From: a virus | Direction: 5' to 3' (one strand) | Virus record (IMG/VR): IMGVR_UViG_3300031787_008681 | Location: 1 to 38,046 of that record | DNA length: 38,046 nucleotides | Part shown: piece after piece, positions 36,834 to 38,046 of the stretch | Layout of the letters: the number at the start of each line of letters is the position of its first letter | Numbering within the stretch: position 1 is the first letter of the stretch | Program-made: the position numbers and the translations under genes | Notes under the pieces: model-generated | What the model saw: only the letters and a program-made list of their open reading frames with translations | Databases searched by the model: none | What the model was told of the DNA's origin: nothing

Positions 36834-38046
36834 TTAAGATGCTCTCGATGCTGCTATCTCCCCTGTATTTTTCAATCTCAATGGGATGTAAATAAATTCA
36901 ATTGCTTTTACTGGTTCAATTGCGATATCTACATATAGTTCATTTCGATCAATCCTTGCTGGAGTGTTATTTGTTTCATCGCAGACCACAGCATAGTCAT
37001 AGATAGCACGTAGACCTACAAGCTCTAGCAACAGACTTTCTACTGCCTGTCTAACTTCGTCTCTTGTAAGTTTATCGTTAGGTTCAAACACAAACGGTTT
37101 AGCTAATCTGCTTAACTGACTGCGTAGATAAATTACCAAACGTGCTACGTTAATTCTGTCTAATGCTGATGATCCAGTACTTAGGGTTTTTTGTCCATAG
37201 TTTACTAGACCAACACCGTTAAAGAATGTTAAAGGATTAACTCTAATATTAGCTAATGTGTCACGCTGTCCTTCTGTTAATGCTACAGGTTTAAATTGTC
37301 CTGTTTTGCTTTCTAGGTATCCTACTGATGTAGCATTAGTAACACCGCCTCGTCTTATACCTGCTGGAGCAAACCATGGATAAGATACTTGATCATTTAA
37401 AGCAATAGTTCTTAACATCATGTAGCTTGGTGGTACCATGATTGTGTTACCAGTATTATCACTGGTTAATCCTGCTGGATAAAATACTCCGGCATACGCA
37501 TCTGAGCTAACTAAACCTACGTCTCCGTTGTCAGTAGCAGCATTAACGTTTTTGCCCCAGTTGTTTAATGAATTAGTGTCTGGAAGCAATCTAAAAGGAG
37601 CATCGCCTACAACAAATGCTGTTGTTCCGCGATCAATATTTAGAGCAATCATTTCTTGTAGTACTTCAGGATATCCTGGTGTAGCAATAAGATTGAAATT
37701 ACGAACTTCGTCTTCACGTATTTCAGCGTTAGAATTTAATAAACCTTTTAACGCCTCAACAACCACTTGACGCTGTGCTTTACGACCAAAGTCGCTACCA
37801 GAATCAGATACCCAACGTGCTGACTCATAATCTATCATTGACTCGTCACCGTAGCGGACATTGTCTGCCGATGTGTTAACATGGTTTCTAACATACTTTT
37901 TAATATTGAAACCGCTTCTACGAGTATTGAATAACAAAATACCTCTTGGATATAGGTCAGGATCTGGTGCGTCGTAGTCTACAAAATCACTGCTTAACAA
38001 TTCTAAGATTGTAGCAGGATCTTTTGACTCGCCGTTTAAGTCCCAT
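36834..38046 (-). CDS. gp18: Tail sheath protein (T4 gp18), C-terminal part only
   Basis: The contractile sheath subunit. The frame has no stop up to the window edge: codons before the nominal TTG at 38000 read WDLNGESKDPATILELL, so the true start lies outside and about 404 residues are present (T4 has 659). PGYPEVLQEMIALN, NTIMVPPSYMMLRTIALND and YPWFAPAGIRRG are conserved in myophage sheath domains. The C-terminal region LARLVIYLRSQLSRLAKPFVFEPNDKLTRDEVRQAVESLL matches the sheath core, and EPVKAIEFIYIPLRLKNTGEI ends the protein. A hairpin and the gp19 promoter follow. Confidence 0.9.
   Translation of the reverse strand, partial: WDLNGESKDPATILELLSSDFVDYDAPDPDLYPRGILLFNTRRSGFNIKKYVRNHVNTSADNVRYGDESMIDYESARWVSDSGSDFGRKAQRQVVVEALKGLLNSNAEIREDEVRNFNLIATPGYPEVLQEMIALNIDRGTTAFVVGDAPFRLLPDTNSLNNWGKNVNAATDNGDVGLVSSDAYAGVFYPAGLTSDNTGNTIMVPPSYMMLRTIALNDQVSYPWFAPAGIRRGGVTNATSVGYLESKTGQFKPVALTEGQRDTLANIRVNPLTFFNGVGLVNYGQKTLSTGSSALDRINVARLVIYLRSQLSRLAKPFVFEPNDKLTRDEVRQAVESLLLELVGLRAIYDYAVVCDETNNTPARIDRNELYVDIAIEPVKAIEFIYIPLRLKNTGEIAASRAS

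Noticed and set aside
37998-38000. TTG as the start of gp18
   Set aside because: The frame stays open to the window edge with sheath-like sequence, so the gene is truncated by the window.
1-38046. CRISPR arrays, insertion sequences, integrase or attachment sites
   Set aside because: No regularly spaced repeats, transposase motifs or flanking inverted repeats were seen on reading through the window.

Overview
The window is about 38 kb of a tailed-phage genome of the T4-like myovirus type, most like the marine T4 relatives (cyanomyoviruses and pelagimyophages). It carries recognisable T4 core genes: replicative helicase gp41, primase gp61, clamp-loader subunit gp62, helicase UvsW, recombinase UvsX, mediator UvsY, SSB gp32, both terminase subunits (gp16, gp17), head completion gp4, tail tube gp19 and a truncated tail sheath gp18. 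No photosynthesis gene, tRNA, CRISPR or integrase was seen. The host cannot be fixed from this sequence. One small secreted Ala/Lys-rich protein resembles periplasmic proteins of proteobacteria, which is only a hint.

Layout. (1) 1-2.6 kb: a divergent pair of small genes, then a late-type cassette with an acetyltransferase-like and a nucleotidyltransferase-like gene. (2) 2.6-7.9 kb: a tightly overlapping minus-strand operon in which a GDSL/SGNH-like protein, a radical SAM enzyme, a carbamoyltransferase-like protein and a 30-residue peptide lie between primase gp61 and helicase gp41. (3) 7.8-14.3 kb: a virion-type fragment, one plus-strand gene, a miniature DnaE-like protein, a zinc-finger gene cut by an in-frame TGA, gp62, small conserved genes, UvsW and a 399-residue unknown. 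(4) 14.4-25.7 kb: a glycan island on both strands with glycosyltransferases, sugar-nucleotide enzymes, methyltransferases, a pyruvyltransferase-like protein and cupins. (5) 25.7-28.5 kb: uvsY, a small acidic gene, uvsX and gp32. (6) 28.6-38 kb: a secreted small protein, then the packaging and tail block (gp17, gp16, gp4, a second tail-tube-like protein, gp19, gp18).

How it works together. The core genes replicate, recombine and package the phage DNA. The island probably alters a cell-surface or virion glycan. The most unusual regulatory pattern is that seven genes have a T4-late-type box ending in TAAATA exactly five bases before ATG and no convincing ribosome-binding site. Two more genes have a sigma-70-type promoter whose -10 ends six bases before ATG. 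Both arrangements predict leaderless mRNAs. Other genes in the window have ordinary 20-30 base leaders with Shine-Dalgarno sites, so the phage seems to use two initiation modes. Family assignments rest on motif recognition from memory, with no database search.
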